Source: an uncultured Clostridia bacterium (lineage in GTDB: Bacteria > Bacillota > Clostridia > Oscillospirales > Acutalibacteraceae). From it: 39,577 bases of DNA. Made by a program: the position numbers and the translations under genes. The stretch is from the NCBI GenBank assembly GCA_946627725.1, contig CAMOVW010000005.1:1-39577 (forward strand), given 5' to 3'. Shown piece by piece: positions 1 to 9,063 of this stretch. A model generated the notes under the pieces. That model saw nothing but the letters and a program-made list of their open reading frames with translations. It was not told the origin of the DNA and did not search any database. Position 1 is the stretch's first letter. Every line of letters starts with the position of its first letter.

Positions 1-73
1 GATGTGCCTTACGGCACGGGAAAGTTACACAGCCTGTGTTATTCTCCCGCGAGCGCAGCGATCATTCTCCCTG

Positions 74-114
74 AAAAAATTGCCGCGCCAACGGAAAACC
101 TCCGTGGGCGCGGT
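74..114 (-). terminator. Rho-independent terminator for the 138-692 (-) CDS
   Basis: On the minus strand: ACCGCGCCCACGGAGG-TTTT-CCGTTGGCGCGGC followed by AATTTTTT, just downstream of the stop at 138. Confidence 0.75.
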
Positions 115-137
115 TTGCTGTATTTCGGAATCTGATT

Positions 138-692
138 TTACGGTACGATCAGCACGTTATTGTAAACGTGTTCTCTTTCGTATTCCCATGAAAAGGATAC
201 GGTATATGTGCCGGAGGGCGTATTCTTCGGCAGGGTGATATGCACATGCAGCACGTATTGGTCGCCCTCTTTGATCAGATAGGGATCCCCCTCGATCTCC
301 ATTGTGTAAGAAGCGTTCATCGATGGAAACACGTCGTACCACAGCAGGTTCTCGCGGTAGTAATCTTTGGGATCGTAATCCTCGTCGTCCTCGTCGAATT
401 CATAGTTGAGCACGTCGTCGGGGTATTTTGCAAGGCTTTCGTCTGTATTTGCCACCTTGAGATCAAAATCATACCGCTGCTTTCCCGCCAGGATCGGGCG
501 GCGGATCTGCTCGTAGCTTGCGGTGAAATCGGCCGTATAGCCCTCCGCCGTCTGTACGCATGCCACAGGGCCGTTGTTCAGCGAGCAATTCAGCATCTCG
601 CTGTGGTTCGGCACGTCGGGCCCCACGCGGATCTGCAGGATCACAAACAGAATGCTGAGCCAAATCACACGAAAAATTTCACGGATGGTCAT
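138..692 (-). CDS. Hypothetical membrane-anchored/secreted protein, about 184 aa
   Basis: ORF 138..803(-). Likely start is the internal ATG at 692 (MTIREIFRVIWLSILFVIL...), preceded by GGAAGGAGACC. N-terminal hydrophobic segment, then an acidic extracellular-like domain. Confidence 0.7.
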   Translation of the reverse strand: MTIREIFRVIWLSILFVILQIRVGPDVPNHSEMLNCSLNNGPVACVQTAEGYTADFTASYEQIRRPILAGKQRYDFDLKVANTDESLAKYPDDVLNYEFDEDDEDYDPKDYYRENLLWYDVFPSMNASYTMEIEGDPYLIKEGDQYVLHVHITLPKNTPSGTYTVSFSWEYEREHVYNNVLIVP

Positions 693-833
693 AAACAGGT
701 CTCCTTCCAAATTGATGAATTTTGCATATCGGTTGTTATGCAAATTTATAATAGCACACCCCGCGGCGGAATGCAATACGGTTTTTGGGGAATCATGGAG
801 CAAATTGCAGTTTAGCGCGCAGTCAGGTAGGCA

Positions 834-1094
834 GACATGGGGACGGCTTCTATGTCTTCGCCCATCACATAAACGCCCGAAGTTTGCAGTCGATACGAAG
901 ACATAGAACCGTCCCCTTGTCTGACGGTTGGTGCGTATCGAGCCGCTTTTTTAAACCCATAAAAGAATATTTCTTCGCCTTCCGCAATGAGATTTGCGCG
1001 CGGATTCCAGACACGGGGACGGTTCTATGTCTTTTTATTATTCCGGCTTGCTGATCTTTGCAAACTTCAAAGACATAGAAGCCGTCCCCATGTC
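834..1094. repeat. REPIN/MITE-like cluster: four copies of a ~25-nt motif (GACAYGGGGACGGYTTCTATGTCTT-like) in nested inverted orientation
   Basis: Copies at 834-860 (+), 896-921 (-), 1010-1035 (+), 1069-1094 (-). The outer pair shares the GGGGACGGCTTCTATGTCTT variant and the inner pair shares GGGGACGGTTCTATGTCTT. Confidence 0.75.
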
Positions 1095-1149
1095 CGGGCG
1101 GCTTTTTTGCAAACCAACTGCTCAATGCTCAACGCTCAATGCTTCTCGC

Positions 1150-1440
1150 TAAATTATAATCTTGAATATCGGCTTTAAGCAGAAGCATGTCAAATTGCCA
1201 GTAAAATTAACTTGCCAATTGGTATAAGAGATAGCATGGCGGCCCACCGTCGATTACAATCAGCACGGCGCAGACGCGCAAACCTTGTTTCATCCTATTA
1301 TTGCAAAATCTATGGCGGCTTCACCGCATTGTTGACGGCGGTGGCCGCCGTGCTACCACGTACTTTTTAGCCTGTTTCGTATGACTATTCGTCACAATGC
1401 TACTTTGCTGCTTAAAGCCGATATTCAGAATTATAATTTA
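1150..1440. repeat. Fold-back/MITE-like element with 33-bp terminal inverted repeats
   Basis: Left arm 1150-1182 taaattataatcttgaatatcggctttaagcag; right arm 1408-1440 ctgcttaaagccgatattcagaattataattta. 31/33 match as an inverted repeat. A second inner inverted repeat is present (tagcatggcggcccaccgtcg ~1232-1252 versus cgg(c)ggtggccgccgtgcta ~1335-1355). Confidence 0.65.
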
Positions 1441-1450
1441 TTGTTTTTGA

Positions 1451-1479
1451 TTGCATTTTTTCCTTATTTGTTTTACAAT
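1451..1479 (+). promoter_or_regulatory. Candidate sigma-A promoter of mutS2
   Basis: TTGCAT (1451-1456) - 17 nt - TACAAT (1474-1479), upstream of mutS2 and directly after the fold-back element. Confidence 0.5.
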
Positions 1480-1533
1480 GAAAAGGAAAGACAAAGCAGT
1501 TCCCGCCGGGGCTGTGTTTACGGAGGAAAAAAA

Positions 1534-3927
1534 GTGTTGAACCGACATCATAAAGCCTTAGAGCTGGATAAAGTGCTGGATATGCTGGCCGTTTACTGCA
1601 GCGTTGCGGACGCGAAGGAGCTGGCGAAAACGCTGGAGCCGGCCGAGGCGCTCTACGGGGCGCAGGCGCTGCTGAACCAGACGAGCGCGGCCCACGCCCT
1701 GATGGCAAAGCAGGGCGCGCCAAGCTTCGGGGCGATCAAAAACGTGAAATCCTCTCTCTCCCGCGCGGCGGCGGGGGGTATGCTCAGCCTGCGCGAGCTG
1801 CTGGACGTGGCCGAGGTGCTGCGGGTGATCCGCTCCGTTTACGAGTGGCGCTTCCATAACCCGGGCACCGACAGCTGCCTTGACGTGTATTTTTCTTCGC
1901 TGATGCCCAACCGCGCGCTGGAAGAGAGCATCACCTCCGCCATTCTCAGCGAAGAAGAGGTGAGCGACCACGCAAGCCCCACGCTTGCGGATCTGCGGCG
2001 CAAAAAACGCGCCCGCGCCCAGAGCATCCGCGAAAAGCTGGAGAACATGATCCACTCCAGCCATTATCAGAAATTTCTGCAGGACGCCATCATCACCCAG
2101 CGGGGCGGCCGTTTCGTGGTGCCTGTGAAAAACGAGCACCGGGGCGACGTGCCCGGCCTTGTGCACGATACCAGCGGCAGCGGCGCCACCGTGTTTATCG
2201 AACCCATGGCGGTGGTGGAGGCCAATAACGATATCAAGGTGCTTGAGAGCAAAGAAAAAGAAGAGATCGAGCGCATCATCGCCGAGCTTTCCGCCATGGC
2301 CGGGGATTCCGGCGACGTGATCAAGCATAATTACGACAGCCTTACCGAGCTGAACCTGATCTTCGCCAAGGCGCAGCTGGGCTATAAAATGAAGGCCACC
2401 GTGCCAAAGCTGAATTCCGTGGGCAAAATCGACCTGAAGCGCGCCCGCCACCCGCTGCTGGACCCCGCCAAGGTGGTGCCGGTGGACGTGCATCTGGGCA
2501 CGGAATTCGATACCCTTGTGATCACCGGCCCCAATACCGGCGGTAAAACCGTATCCATCAAAACCCTTGGGCTGCTCTCTCTGATGGCGGCCTGCGGGCT
2601 GATGGTTCCCACGGCAGACGAGAGCGAGATCTGCGTTTTCAAAAAGGTGTTCGCCGATATCGGCGACGAGCAGAGCATAGAGCAGAGCCTTTCCACCTTC
2701 TCTTCGCACATGGTGAACATCGTTTCCATTTTGGAGCAGAGCGACGAAGAGAGCCTTGTGCTGATCGATGAGCTGGGCGCGGGCACCGATCCCGTAGAGG
2801 GCGCGGCGCTTGCCACCGCCATATTGGAGCGGCTGCATCTCAACGGCGCAAAGGTGGCTGCCACCACCCACTATGCGGAGCTGAAAACCTACGCGCTGCA
2901 AACTCCCCGGGTGGAAAACGCCTGCTGCGAATTCGACGTGAACACCCTGCGCCCCACCTACCGGCTGCTGATCGGCGTGCCGGGGCGCTCCAACGCCTTT
3001 GCCATCAGCGAAAAGCTGGGGCTGGACCCCGTTCTGATCCAGCGGGCGAAGGAGTTCGTTTCCGAAGAGAGCGCCCGGTTTGAAACGGTGGTGGATTCCC
3101 TCGAGCGCAGCCGCCTTGAAATGGAGGGGCAGCGCTCCGCCGCCGAGGATACCCGGCGCGAGTACGAGGCAAAGCTGCAGGCCGCGGAGGAAAAGCTGAA
3201 AAACGCGGACGAGCTTCTGAAAAAAGAATACGAAAAGGCCCAGAGCGAGGCCCTGAAGATCACCGAAAACGCCCGCCGGCAGGCCAACGCCCTGCTGATA
3301 GAGGTGGATCGGTTCAAAAAAGAGATGAAAACCGCCACCAACGCGGCGGATCTTGCCAGCCGCGCCAAACAGAGCATGAAGCGCAGCCTTTCGGAGATCG
3401 ACGCCGCCGTGAACCCGGTCACCACCAGCCTGTATGAGGACGACGATTACGTGCTGCCTCGGCCCCTCGTAGTTGGGGATACGGTTCTGATCGCAAGCCT
3501 GGGCAAAGAGGCAAAGGTGCTTTCCGCCCCCGATAAAAAGGGCAACGTGGAGGTGCTCTCCGGCACAGCCCGCATGCGGGTGAAAACCGACGGCCTGCGG
3601 CTGATCGAAAAGAAAAAGGCCGCCCCGCCGAAAACCCCCACCCTTACCCGCAATACCGGTACCGAGAGCCGCATGACCACCTCGGCGGACAGCCGCTGCG
3701 ATTTAAGAGGCATGACGGTGGACGAGGCCCTGCTCACGCTGGACAGCTTTCTCGATTCCATGCTGATGGCGAATATCGGCGAATTCACCGTGATCCACGG
3801 CAAAGGCACCGGCGCCCTGCGCAAAGCCGTGGGCGACCACCTCAGGGGCAACAAGTTCGTTAAATCTTACCGCCTCGGCACCTTCGGCGAAGGGGAGAAC
3901 GGGGTTACCATCGTAACGCTGAAATAG
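1534..3927 (+). CDS. mutS2: Endonuclease MutS2 (MutS-family ATPase with C-terminal Smr domain)
   Basis: Walker A GPNTGGKT, ABC-ATPase segment DELGAGTDPVEGAALATAILE, ATTHYAELK, long coiled coil, Smr-type C-terminus (CDLRGMTVDEAL...VIHGKGTGALRKAV). GTG start at 1534 after CGGAGGA. Confidence 0.95.
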   Translation: MLNRHHKALELDKVLDMLAVYCSVADAKELAKTLEPAEALYGAQALLNQTSAAHALMAKQGAPSFGAIKNVKSSLSRAAAGGMLSLRELLDVAEVLRVIRSVYEWRFHNPGTDSCLDVYFSSLMPNRALEESITSAILSEEEVSDHASPTLADLRRKKRARAQSIREKLENMIHSSHYQKFLQDAIITQRGGRFVVPVKNEHRGDVPGLVHDTSGSGATVFIEPMAVVEANNDIKVLESKEKEEIERIIAELSAMAGDSGDVIKHNYDSLTELNLIFAKAQLGYKMKATVPKLNSVGKIDLKRARHPLLDPAKVVPVDVHLGTEFDTLVITGPNTGGKTVSIKTLGLLSLMAACGLMVPTADESEICVFKKVFADIGDEQSIEQSLSTFSSHMVNIVSILEQSDEESLVLIDELGAGTDPVEGAALATAILERLHLNGAKVAATTHYAELKTYALQTPRVENACCEFDVNTLRPTYRLLIGVPGRSNAFAISEKLGLDPVLIQRAKEFVSEESARFETVVDSLERSRLEMEGQRSAAEDTRREYEAKLQAAEEKLKNADELLKKEYEKAQSEALKITENARRQANALLIEVDRFKKEMKTATNAADLASRAKQSMKRSLSEIDAAVNPVTTSLYEDDDYVLPRPLVVGDTVLIASLGKEAKVLSAPDKKGNVEVLSGTARMRVKTDGLRLIEKKKAAPPKTPTLTRNTGTESRMTTSADSRCDLRGMTVDEALLTLDSFLDSMLMANIGEFTVIHGKGTGALRKAVGDHLRGNKFVKSYRLGTFGEGENGVTIVTLK

Positions 3928-3986
3928 CTTTTTGGGAGGCCCCGCATGAAAAACCTTTTCGGCGACGCCCTTTTCTGTTTTTATCG

Positions 3987-5348
3987 TCAGTACGAAGCGT
4001 AAATATACACCGCGCAAGCGTATCCGCTGAGCAGGATCAGGGATACGAGGGCTTTTTTCCATTTTGTTTCCGTCAGCTTTGCGGCGGCCTCCGGCAGAAG
4101 GGGGTCGCCGCTTTTCAGTACGGTGAACAGCAGCATAAAGCAGGAGAACCACGTTGCCCCTGCCCAGCGGGAGGTATCGGTGGAAACCACCATGGCCGCG
4201 GCCAGCGTGAGGGGCTGCAGCAAAAACACAAGATAGGGCAGGCGCCGCCCTTTTTCTTTGCGTTTGCAGATATACACCCACAGATATCCCAACAGCCCGA
4301 ACACAGGGAAGGTGGAAAGCGCGTAAAATAGATGCGACGTCGGGTTGATCCGTTCAATCGCATAGTTGATCAGGAACGATACAAATTTTGCGGGAGAGGA
4401 ATAATCGATCCCCTGAAAATCCCCGTAAATATAATAGGTAAAATACTCCTTGAACACACCCCACACGCGAAGATCGTAAGCGTCGTATTTTGAACACATG
4501 TAGTCGTAGAGTTCGGAGGCGTCCATTTTTGTATGGTATTTTGAGAAGAATACAAGGTAAACGGTAAGCGCGGCGCTCCCTGCCGCGGTAAGGAAAAATA
4601 CCGCCGTGCGGAGCTTTCGGCCTGTTTTGCCTGCGCAGATATGGTACAGCTCAATGGAAAGGATTGCCGTAAGATACGCAAGCGCAAACTCGTAGTGCAG
4701 TATAATACCCGTGAAGCAGATCACCGGGGCCATGATATACGCCGCCCGCGTATCTGAAATATATATATACAGGATAGCGAGCAGCAGATTATATGTGTCC
4801 AGAACGCCGAAATTGATTACGTTCGGTATGACCGTGTGCGGGGATATAGCAAAGAAGAGAAACAGAACGCACAGCAGAGGACTTTTTGAAAGCCACGCTT
4901 TTTTTATGGCGATCGCCGCGATAACGGCCTGCAGGATCAGCGAGAGCCATACCACAACGCGGGTGAGCCGCAGAATGAAAACAAAAGAGATCTTGTTTGT
5001 AAACAGTGAAATAATATGTCCTACGAGCGCGCGTGAAACAAAGCCGACGCTGTAATCTATCAGATAAAACTGCGTCATCAGGTTTGCGTGCAGCGGAAAA
5101 TTCCCGAACAGATAGTTGTAACGTGAAAAGGAATACGTCAGCAGCATCAGCGCAAGAATCAAAACCGAAAGCGGAGCGGCGCTGTATTTACAGCATATAA
5201 ATCTGTTGACGGCGGATAGAACCGCCCGTGAAAGGGCAAGGCCCTTTTTCAGTGCGTTTTCCGCTGCGCCGGACGCTGTGTGAAGGGCCTTGTTTGTGAA
5301 TGCTTTTGCTTTTTGTGACGTTGTGATTTTTTGTTTCTTTTTTTTCAT
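3987..5348 (-). CDS. Polytopic membrane protein, 453 aa (paralogue of the next gene), function unknown, possibly GT-C-like
   Basis: Many hydrophobic helices. Shares with 5364-6728: YxxxxFLIDYxxGFxSRALxGxIISxFT, HYxFxxAxLxAILSxxLY, FxEYFTxYIYGDFxGxxYSxPxxFxxFLxNYAxxRxN, VVSTDTSRWAGATWFS / VISTDQSRWAAASFFS. Confidence 0.8.
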   Translation of the reverse strand: MKKKKQKITTSQKAKAFTNKALHTASGAAENALKKGLALSRAVLSAVNRFICCKYSAAPLSVLILALMLLTYSFSRYNYLFGNFPLHANLMTQFYLIDYSVGFVSRALVGHIISLFTNKISFVFILRLTRVVVWLSLILQAVIAAIAIKKAWLSKSPLLCVLFLFFAISPHTVIPNVINFGVLDTYNLLLAILYIYISDTRAAYIMAPVICFTGIILHYEFALAYLTAILSIELYHICAGKTGRKLRTAVFFLTAAGSAALTVYLVFFSKYHTKMDASELYDYMCSKYDAYDLRVWGVFKEYFTYYIYGDFQGIDYSSPAKFVSFLINYAIERINPTSHLFYALSTFPVFGLLGYLWVYICKRKEKGRRLPYLVFLLQPLTLAAAMVVSTDTSRWAGATWFSCFMLLFTVLKSGDPLLPEAAAKLTETKWKKALVSLILLSGYACAVYIYASY

Positions 5349-5363
5349 GGCGAAATAACCGGC

Positions 5364-6728
5364 TTACAGCATGATCTTTTTCATGGATAAAAGCGTAATG
5401 ATATAACCTGCCGCAAAAACCGCGACAATAACGGTGAGCACAAGCGGTTTTTTCAGTTTTTCCGCCGCTTCGTAAAGCAGCGGTTCTTTGTTTTTGACCA
5501 GCGTGAACAGAAGAGCAAAATTTGAGAAAAACGAAGCGGCCGCCCAGCGGGATTGGTCTGTGGATATCACCATGGTAACGGCCGCAACAAAGGGCTGCAG
5601 CATAAAAACAAACAGCGTAAACCTTTTTTCTTTTTCCGACCTGCGGAACATGTATATGTACAAATACTCGATTACGGCGTAAACGGGAACAAGCGTTGCG
5701 GCGTAGCCGCACAGCGATTTTGTGTTCAGACGGTCAAACGCATAATTCAGCAAAAATCCGATAAACTCAACCGGGTTCGAATAGTTTTGCCCGTTGAAAT
5801 CGCCGTAAATATAGAATGTGAAATACTCCTCAAAAAGCCCCCAGGTGTGATAATCGCTGAATTTTTCGCACATGTTCGCGTAAAGCTCGGCGGCGCTCAG
5901 TTTTATGTGGGATTTTGAAAAAAGAATCAGATAAACGGCCGACGCCGCGGATACGGCCACGCAAACGAAAAAAGAAACGGCTTTTAATCCTCTGCGGTTT
6001 TTATCCTTCAATACATAATAGAGATGCACAGAGAGTATGGCCGGGAGAAAAGCGAACACGAACTGATAATGAAGAAGGATTCCGGTAAAGCAGATAACAG
6101 GCGTCAGAAAATAAGATATCTTTTTATCGGAGATATAAAAATAAAGGATCGTAAGGATAAGATTAAACGGATCGAGGTAACCGAGGTAAATCGAATAGGA
6201 GGCCACGGTTACGGGCGAGATCACAAAACAGACGCACAGCAGGCATATAAGAGGGGATTTGTTTATATACGCTTTCTTAAAGGCGCAGGCTGCGACGCCC
6301 GCCTGCAGCACAAGCGAAACGATGATAACCCCCCGCGCGATCATCAGGATCTGATATACGGAAACGGAATCGGTAAAAAAGGAAATGATCTGCCCGATCA
6401 GCGCGCGGGATATGAATCCGGCTCTGTAGTCGATCAGATAAAAGGGGAAGGAAAAGGGGAACGCGATCGCAAAGGTTTTCGTTAAAATGTGATGGCCGAA
6501 AAGCGCGTAAGTGATCGCCATGAGCAATACAAACAGCGCCGTTGTGGGTACGGCGCTGTATTTGCATTTAAAAAAAGAAAGAAGCCTTTTGTTCGCGGCG
6601 TTCAAAGCGGCGGTAAAAAAACCGATTGCGTTCGTATCGGGTTTTGATACGGGGGCGGCGGCGCCCTGCAAACGTTTCGTTTCCGAAACGGTTATTTCTT
6701 TTGCCGACGTGGATTTTTTCTTGCTCAT
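5364..6728 (-). CDS. Polytopic membrane protein, 454 aa (paralogue of 3987-5348), function unknown, possibly GT-C-like
   Basis: ATG at 6728 preceded by a GAAAGGA ribosome-binding site. Tandem paralogy with the 453-aa gene (motifs listed there). Confidence 0.82.
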   Translation of the reverse strand: MSKKKSTSAKEITVSETKRLQGAAAPVSKPDTNAIGFFTAALNAANKRLLSFFKCKYSAVPTTALFVLLMAITYALFGHHILTKTFAIAFPFSFPFYLIDYRAGFISRALIGQIISFFTDSVSVYQILMIARGVIIVSLVLQAGVAACAFKKAYINKSPLICLLCVCFVISPVTVASYSIYLGYLDPFNLILTILYFYISDKKISYFLTPVICFTGILLHYQFVFAFLPAILSVHLYYVLKDKNRRGLKAVSFFVCVAVSAASAVYLILFSKSHIKLSAAELYANMCEKFSDYHTWGLFEEYFTFYIYGDFNGQNYSNPVEFIGFLLNYAFDRLNTKSLCGYAATLVPVYAVIEYLYIYMFRRSEKEKRFTLFVFMLQPFVAAVTMVISTDQSRWAAASFFSNFALLFTLVKNKEPLLYEAAEKLKKPLVLTVIVAVFAAGYIITLLSMKKIML

Positions 6729-6749
6729 ACATGATTCCTTTCTTCGTTA

Positions 6750-6778
6750 ATCTTACAATATCGCCGGTTAAAAGTCAA
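6750..6778 (-). promoter_or_regulatory. Candidate promoter for the 6728 (-) operon
   Basis: On the minus strand: TTGACT - 17 nt - TAAGAT. Confidence 0.45.
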
Positions 6779-6810
6779 GAAAATAATCGTTGGCGACCGG
6801 CGGCGCCATG

Positions 6811-6839
6811 TTGACATTGCATTTGCGTTTTTATATAAT
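6811..6839 (+). promoter_or_regulatory. Consensus sigma-A promoter for the 6870 gene
   Basis: TTGACA (6811-6816) - 17 nt - TATAAT (6834-6839), perfect consensus, divergent from the minus-strand promoter. Confidence 0.8.
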
Positions 6840-6869
6840 GAAACGGAAAAGAAAACACAGGGGTGTTTT

Positions 6870-8690
6870 ATGAATCGGTACGGCCTGAAAAAATCTGAAT
6901 ATCTCCGCTGCGATATTTGCGCCGCGCTGCTCGGAGCGGCTTTGCTGGCGCTGTTTTTATATTGCGCGCGCCTTGGCGTGGCCTCAAACGACGAGGCTTA
7001 TTATTATACCGTCCCGCAGCGCATTCTGAACGGAGACAGGCTTCTTGTTGACGAATGGGGCATGACGCAGCTTGCGTATTTCCCCGCGCTGCTGCCGTAT
7101 TATTTATATACAAAAATCACCGGCGGCACGGCGGGGATCATATTGTTTATGCGGCTTGTTTTTGTTTGCGTTGATATGCTGTTTTATGCGTTTATGTATA
7201 TAAAGCTTCGCCGATGGAAATGGAGCGGACTGATTTCCGCGTTTTTGTTTTGCGCCGTTGTGCCGCAAACGATTTTCGCGCTTACCTATTATACCGTTGC
7301 GGCCATGGCGTTCTCTGCGGCGGCTCTGATTCTGATCCCGGCGGATAAACCGAAAAGCGTTCCCACGCTGGCGCTGTGCGGTGTGATAACCGCGTTGGGA
7401 ATACTGGAAGAGCCGCTTTTGATTATTGTATACATTATATATATTGCGGCGGTTGCGGCGGCAAGCTTAAAAAAACGGAACGCCGCACGTTGCGGACGTC
7501 ATCCCGTATTTGAGTTCAGAACGCTTTTGTTTATAAGCCTCGGCGCGTTTATCGTATTTGTTGTTTTTGTTTTGTATCTGCTGCTTTCCGGAAGCCTTTC
7601 CGGTTTGCGGATCACCCTGCCGTATCTTTTTACGGGCAGGGAAATGAACCGCGGCAATTTTATCGATCCCGCAAAGCTTTCACAGCTTATAAGGTATTTC
7701 GGATACGTCCCCTTCGGTCTGATCTGCCTGTGCTTCGGGGGTTCGCTGGCGTTTTGTTTGTTACGGCGCCGCAGCGAAATCATAAGATCGGCGCTGTTCG
7801 CGCTGTCCTGCGCGGCGGTAGGCGGCGCGTATATAAACGCCCTGTTTGTTTCCGGCGCGGGAAAAATATTTTCGTTTATCGCTTTTTTTCCGGCGCCGCT
7901 GCTTGCGGCGTCTGCCGTGTGGCTGCTTCTGTGCCGGGGCAGGACGGATAAAATGCGGGAGCTTTCAATGATCGTTGTTCTCGGCGTTCTTTACAGCGTT
8001 ATTGTTGACGTTTCTTCTTCCTTCGTGATCGGTACCGGAGGGATGATCGCGCAAATCGCGGGCGTTTATTGTTTTTCGGTTTTGTTTTCGGCTTCCGTAC
8101 AAACGGTCAAAACAAAAAAAGAGACGCTGCGGAAAGGGGTTGCGGTTTCGGCGGTCGCCTTGTCGTCGCTGTTCCTTTGCTGCAGTATCTTATGGCATGC
8201 GGCCTTTATCTGTTTGGAAACTGTTTATAAGCCGGTGGAAAAATTCTTTTCTCTCGGCGGCGGCAGCGTGGAGCTGAACTGCAGACTTACGGACGGCCCT
8301 TATAAAAATCTGTATACTACGGAGCACATATCCGTGGTGTACGGCGATATGCTTGAAGATCTCGATCAGATCAGGCAGAATTCGCAGGGCCTGCCTATGG
8401 CTGTAATGGAGCTGAATCCGTTTTTGTATCTGTATCCGGATTTGCCCTGCGGCGCTTATTCGGCATGGTATCAGGATCCTCACGAACGCAGCGCGCTGTA
8501 TTGGCGCGTATTGCCCGAACGCAGGCCCGGTTTTATCTATATCCCATATTCCGGCAATTATTTTTTCACGCCGCCGGGTTCAGCGCGCAGCCTGCCAGAG
8601 GACGTAAAAGCTGTTTTGAACGGGATATGCTCGTATACCTGCGGCAGGGGAAAGGCAGGCTTTATAATAAAAGTGGAAAGCTGGATCTGA
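6870..8690 (+). CDS. Polytopic membrane protein, 606 aa, resembling GT-C (PMT/ArnT-type) glycosyltransferases
   Basis: ATG with a GGGGTG ribosome-binding site. About 10-12 hydrophobic helices. Early extracytoplasmic loop motif ASNDEAYYYTVPQRILNGDRLLVDEWG resembles the catalytic D-E loop of GT-C enzymes. Confidence 0.7.
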   Translation: MNRYGLKKSEYLRCDICAALLGAALLALFLYCARLGVASNDEAYYYTVPQRILNGDRLLVDEWGMTQLAYFPALLPYYLYTKITGGTAGIILFMRLVFVCVDMLFYAFMYIKLRRWKWSGLISAFLFCAVVPQTIFALTYYTVAAMAFSAAALILIPADKPKSVPTLALCGVITALGILEEPLLIIVYIIYIAAVAAASLKKRNAARCGRHPVFEFRTLLFISLGAFIVFVVFVLYLLLSGSLSGLRITLPYLFTGREMNRGNFIDPAKLSQLIRYFGYVPFGLICLCFGGSLAFCLLRRRSEIIRSALFALSCAAVGGAYINALFVSGAGKIFSFIAFFPAPLLAASAVWLLLCRGRTDKMRELSMIVVLGVLYSVIVDVSSSFVIGTGGMIAQIAGVYCFSVLFSASVQTVKTKKETLRKGVAVSAVALSSLFLCCSILWHAAFICLETVYKPVEKFFSLGGGSVELNCRLTDGPYKNLYTTEHISVVYGDMLEDLDQIRQNSQGLPMAVMELNPFLYLYPDLPCGAYSAWYQDPHERSALYWRVLPERRPGFIYIPYSGNYFFTPPGSARSLPEDVKAVLNGICSYTCGRGKAGFIIKVESWI

Positions 8691-8815
8691 TTGACGCTTC
8701 CGGCGTGGTTCTGCCTTTCACAGCAAGTGAACGGCCGCGGATGCGGAAAACGCGCCTGCAGGTCACATGATATTGTGGATGGTATCTTTTTTCATATCAA
8801 CATGTATGGATTTTT

Positions 8816-8847
8816 GGGCAAAAACACGTGTTTTTGTCCCTTTTTTT
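8816..8847 (+). terminator. Likely terminator downstream of the 6870-8690 gene
   Basis: GGGCAAAAACAC|GTGTTTTTGTCCC dyad followed by TTTTTTT. Confidence 0.6.
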
Positions 8848-8984
8848 GTGAAAATCGCAACAAAAAATGATTTTGTTCACAAAATTGCAACAGTTCATTC
8901 ACAATCACAAGAAAGCAGATAAAATTTGGATATATTGTCTATATTCAAAGTTAATATTTGTGCAAAACAGCAAAGATGCAATTG

Positions 8985-9014
8985 TTGACAATGCCGGAAA
9001 GTTTGAAGTATAAT
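8985..9014 (+). promoter_or_regulatory. Consensus sigma-A promoter of the giant gene
   Basis: TTGACA (8985-8990) - 18 nt - TATAAT (9009-9014), about 100 nt upstream of the ATG at 9114. Confidence 0.8.
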
Positions 9015-9032
9015 AATGATGATATAGTATAG

Positions 9033-9063
9033 CCGAAGTGCCCCCAAATGGAGGGGCTTTCGG
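9033..9063 (+). promoter_or_regulatory. 5' leader hairpin in the giant-gene mRNA
   Basis: CCGAA-gt-GCCCC-caaatgga-GGGGC-t-TTCGG (9033-9063), starting about 10-15 nt after the predicted transcription start. Confidence 0.55.

Noticed and set aside
834-1094. CRISPR array
   Set aside because: Copies alternate in orientation with unequal spacing and no cas genes. This fits REPIN-like elements instead.
1558-2901. 447-aa ORF antisense to mutS2
   Set aside because: Codon-mirror of mutS2 in the same register. No independent evidence.
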